Shown: piece by piece, positions 61,019-64,000 of the stretch
Position numbering within the stretch: position 1 is the stretch's first letter
Layout of the letters: each line of letters opens with the position of its first letter
NCBI RefSeq assembly: GCF_030384665.1
Contig: NC_083679.1
Span: 496,001 to 560,000 of the forward strand
Direction: 5' to 3'
DNA length: 64,000 nucleotides
Source of the DNA: Lodderomyces elongisporus
Lineage: Eukaryota > Ascomycota > Pichiomycetes > Serinales > Debaryomycetaceae
Position numbers and translations under genes: made by a program
The notes under the pieces: generated by a model
Told to the model about the DNA's origin: nothing
The model's database searches: none
What the model saw: the letters and a program-made list of their open reading frames with translations, nothing else

Positions 61019-61864
61019 TGTTAATTTTTAAATTGTAGTCTTCCTCGATTATTGATGATAAAATCTGGTTAAGGTTATCGAGTAAGGCTTGGTTGTATGT
61101 TTAATTCTGGTAAAAGAAAGAAGAAAAAGGAAAAGAAGAAGAAGAAAAGGGTAAAAGAAGGTTTGAGGTCACAAGGGTTTTGTTTGTGGATATTTATACT
61201 TCACCAGGTAGCCCTCCAGTCACGCCTTGTGGTTGGGGATTAACAAGTAACTTGTGTTATGCCATATACATTTTGGTTGCAAAACCCGCGAAGAAGTGAG
61301 GGGAACAGAAGGGCGAGGAAGTCCCTTCTGGTAGCTCAGCAGTGCGTGTGCAATTGTATGCGCTACCAAACGCGTCATATCAAAAAAACCAAATGGGTGC
61401 TGCCAATAGTGTGTGGCTGTATCAGATAGCGGACGACCAGAGTGGATAAATTGTATGTTTGGATGCATGTTGGCTCAACACAATCTACAACCTTATACAT
61501 CCTGCAATGCATTCTATCTCCACAAACAATTCTCGACTCATTGCAAGTTTGACGGCAATGAGTCGAGAATTGTTTTTGCGTGTTGATTATTCCAGCAAGT
61601 CTGGTGCGAATTTACAGGGAAACATTTTTCTACTGAAGTTTGAGGAAAACTGTGGGCTCAGCTACTCCCTCCCCTTCTCCCCGCCCCATACATTTACATC
61701 ATATAGGCCGGGTTCCAGGTTGAACCCTACGTTGGATCCTATATCAGTTCTAGAACATAGGGGGAATCGTGCTCCTATCAATGCTGCTGCCCACTGTAGT
61801 GGTTTTTGTAAAGTTTTATGTAAAGTTTTTTGTAAAGTATACACGCACCCGCGCGTCCATCTTA

Positions 61865-61996
61865 TGTGTATCTAACCTGTACCTTACCTGTATCCTACCT
61901 GTATCCTACCTGTCTCCTACATGTGTCTTACGTGTATCCTACGTGTATCCTACGTGTTTCTTACGTGTATCCTACGTGTATCCTACGTGTATCTAA
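61865..61996 (+). repeat. 11-bp minisatellite, U14 (12 copies)
   Basis: Long type. Confidence 0.93.
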
Positions 61997-62233
61997 GGTT
62001 GACTCGTTCACAGCAGCTCACGTGCGCGCACACATACACATACTCCAACCCGAGATACTCCAGTTTACAATGACAGCGATTGCGCGAAATATACAGAACG
62101 TTCAATTTGAGAAATAATTTGTAGGCTGAGTGCGAAATAGAAAAATGGTTCAATTACAAATAGCAGAGTGCATACAAAAACAGAAAGGTGTGTTAATATT
62201 AAAAAAAAAGTGCAAAGATTAATAGCAGGAACA

Positions 62234-62761
62234 GCAACACCATCAGCAACACCATCAGCAACACCATCAGCAACACCATCAGCAACACCATCAGCAACAC
62301 CATCAGCAACACCATCAGCAACACCATCAGCAACACAACCAGCAACACAACCAGTGACTCAACCAGTAACTCAACCAGTGACACAACCAGTAACTCAACT
62401 AGTAACTCAACCAGTAACTCAACTAGTAACACAACCAGTAACTCAACTAGTAACACAACCAGTAACTCAACCAGTAACACAACCAGTAACTCAACCAGTG
62501 ACACAACCAGTAACTCAACCAGTGACACAACCAGTAACTCAACTAGTAACTCAACCAGTGACACAACCAGTAACTCAACTAGTAACTCAACCAGTGACAC
62601 AACCAGTGACACAACCAGTAACTCAACTAGTAACTCAACCAGTAACACAACCAGTAACTCAACTAGTAACTCAACCAGTAACACAACTAGTAACTCAACC
62701 AGTAACTCAACCAGTAACTCAACCAGTGACACAACCAGTAACACAACCAGTGACACAACCA
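62234..62761 (+). repeat. 12-bp minisatellite, U14 (44 copies)
   Basis: Eight Ala-Thr-Pro-Ser units, the most in the window. The remainder is close to U3. Confidence 0.97.
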
Positions 62762-63672
62762 GGAATAACACCAGAAACATTTTTGACAAGTTTAAATGGC
62801 ATAGTTTGAGTTTGGTCGACGTCGGATAGCACACACTATAATAAATATGTTGGATTTAATAAATATGATAAATATGATAAATATTAGTGGTGCTATTCCA
62901 ACACGAGCAAACAATGATTTTGATGCAACATTAACAGACCCCGGAAGCAGATTCCACAAGCTTTTCTTCTGCACCATCTGAAACAACTTGCACGGTGACT
63001 TATACAACTCAACCTGTGATTATATGATCCCGCTGTGCCTTGTTGATACCCCTAGTGCATATGCGTCCTCGACATTTTTCGTCCCCCGTACAAGATCATA
63101 CGACAAAGGCGCCATTTTGTCGCAGGATCTGCCAAGTTCAGAATAAATGTGTGAGTCAGCAGCTACACTAGTGCAATGTTGTGGTAGGCTATGGGAAACG
63201 GTAGCAGAGGTCAGTGGGCTCCCCTGCTTTGGGATCATGGTTGGGTTTGTGATATAGTCATCCGTGAAGCAGCAACAGAGGTAACATCAGAAATAGCATC
63301 AGTGACAGTATCGGTGGTAGCTTTAGACAGAGAAGGGAATTTCTAAGGACCATATCAAGCAACTCTGGGCGGGACGAGATCACCTTATTGAAGGCTTCTT
63401 CTGTGACCTGCAGTATGGGGACCCTCTTATAAAGTGTAATGAAGTCGCCCTCAGAATGGCTCTTAGTTCCCAGTTTAGTGCTATTCATGTAATGGATGTC
63501 TGCAAAGTTAACTGCAGCTCAGATCTATTGGCACAATTCACCGCAGTATGAATCGACGGGAGTCTTAAACTTGTCAAAGTGGAAGAAATTGATGTTTTTC
63601 TGGTTAATATTGTTTTTATTTTTAGTTTGTGTTGTGTTTTTCGTGTTTTGTGTTTCTTTTGTGATATCGATA

Positions 63673-63876
63673 TCACACTAGTTCAAATGGTTGAGGTAGC
63701 GACGGTTGTTGTTGTTGTTGTAGTTGTTGTTGTTGTTGTAGTAGTTGTTGTTGTAGTAGTTGTTGTTGTTGTAATAGTAGTTGTTGTTGTTGTTGTAGTT
63801 GTTGTTGTAATAGTTGTTGTTGTTGTTGTTGTTGTAATAGTTGTTGTTGTTGTAATAGTAGTTGTTGTTGTAATAG

Positions 63877-63907
<31 letters not shown>

Positions 63908-63966
63908 AATAGTTGTTGTTGTTGTAATAGTTGTTGTTGTTGTAATAGTTGTTGTAGTTGTTGTAG

Positions 63967-64000
<34 letters not shown>
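63673..64000 (-). CDS. Tandem-repeat Gln/Leu-rich protein, copy U14, C-terminal part only
   Basis: The gene runs off the right edge of the window. Present are the stop codon (63673-63675), the PSLPQPFELV tail and about 98 codons of the Gln/Leu tract, which match the U1/U2/U4 pattern. Nothing visible breaks the frame. Confidence 0.75.

Larger units (their letters stand above)
56754..61373 (+). repeat. Macrosatellite unit U13 (4,620 bp)
   Basis: Complete copy, very close to U12: 11 x 11 bp, 38 x 12 bp, 4 coding repeats, 143-codon Gln/Leu tract. Its first coding repeat has the Ile version otherwise seen only in U1 and U2. Confidence 0.97.
61374..64000 (+). repeat. Macrosatellite unit U14, cut by the window end (2,627 bp present)
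   Basis: Partial copy: 12 x 11 bp, 44 x 12 bp including eight of the Ala-Thr-Pro-Ser type, Leu CTA allele. A private A-to-T change lies at 62856 between the two AATAAA signals. The copy stops inside the Gln/Leu tract, so the array continues beyond the window. Confidence 0.96.

Overview
The whole window is one head-to-tail tandem array. It holds thirteen complete copies (U1-U13) and a truncated fourteenth (U14) of a 4.5-5.0 kb unit, all in the same orientation, with no flanking single-copy DNA. Unit phase is set here so that U1 starts at base 1; the true edges of the array lie outside the window. The DNA looks nuclear and eukaryotic, probably from an invertebrate animal: each unit has a TATA box, AATAAA signals, long CAA/CTA-TTA glutamine-leucine codon tracts and several minisatellites. 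There is no bacterial, organellar, rRNA or tRNA signature. I cannot name the species.

Layout of one unit, in U1 coordinates: a perfect hairpin with 21-bp arms (151-202); three TGTAAAG boxes (434-465); an 11-bp minisatellite rich in TACGTG (492-623); an E-box inside a 25-nt alternating purine/pyrimidine stretch (646-670); a 12-bp minisatellite (861-1340) open in two plus-strand frames; plus-strand AATAAA signals (1419-1442); a middle segment with protein-like but interrupted frames on both strands (1443-2193); a minus-strand AATAAA (2194-2199); an 18-bp palindrome over the stop codon of the main gene (2239-2256); the main gene on the minus strand (2252-4153); a homopurine tract (4247-4286); and a TATA box for that gene (4326-4333).

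The main gene encodes an unrecognised 633-761 residue protein. It has a unique N-terminal region, three to five 39-residue Ser/Tyr/acidic repeats, three copies of a 14-residue basic-aromatic motif, and a very long Gln/Leu tract. The unit therefore contains tandem repeats at five nested scales: 3/18 bp, 11 bp, 12 bp, 117 bp and about 4.7 kb.

A length budget is exact. After subtracting the 11-bp, 12-bp, 117-bp and Gln/Leu tract lengths, every complete unit leaves the same 3,146 bp. The copies differ almost only in repeat number plus a handful of base substitutions, and those are combined in mosaic fashion. This points to recent spread and homogenisation by unequal exchange and gene conversion. 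The closest known parallels in organisation (not in sequence) are protein-coding macrosatellites such as human D4Z4/DUX4 and RS447/USP17.
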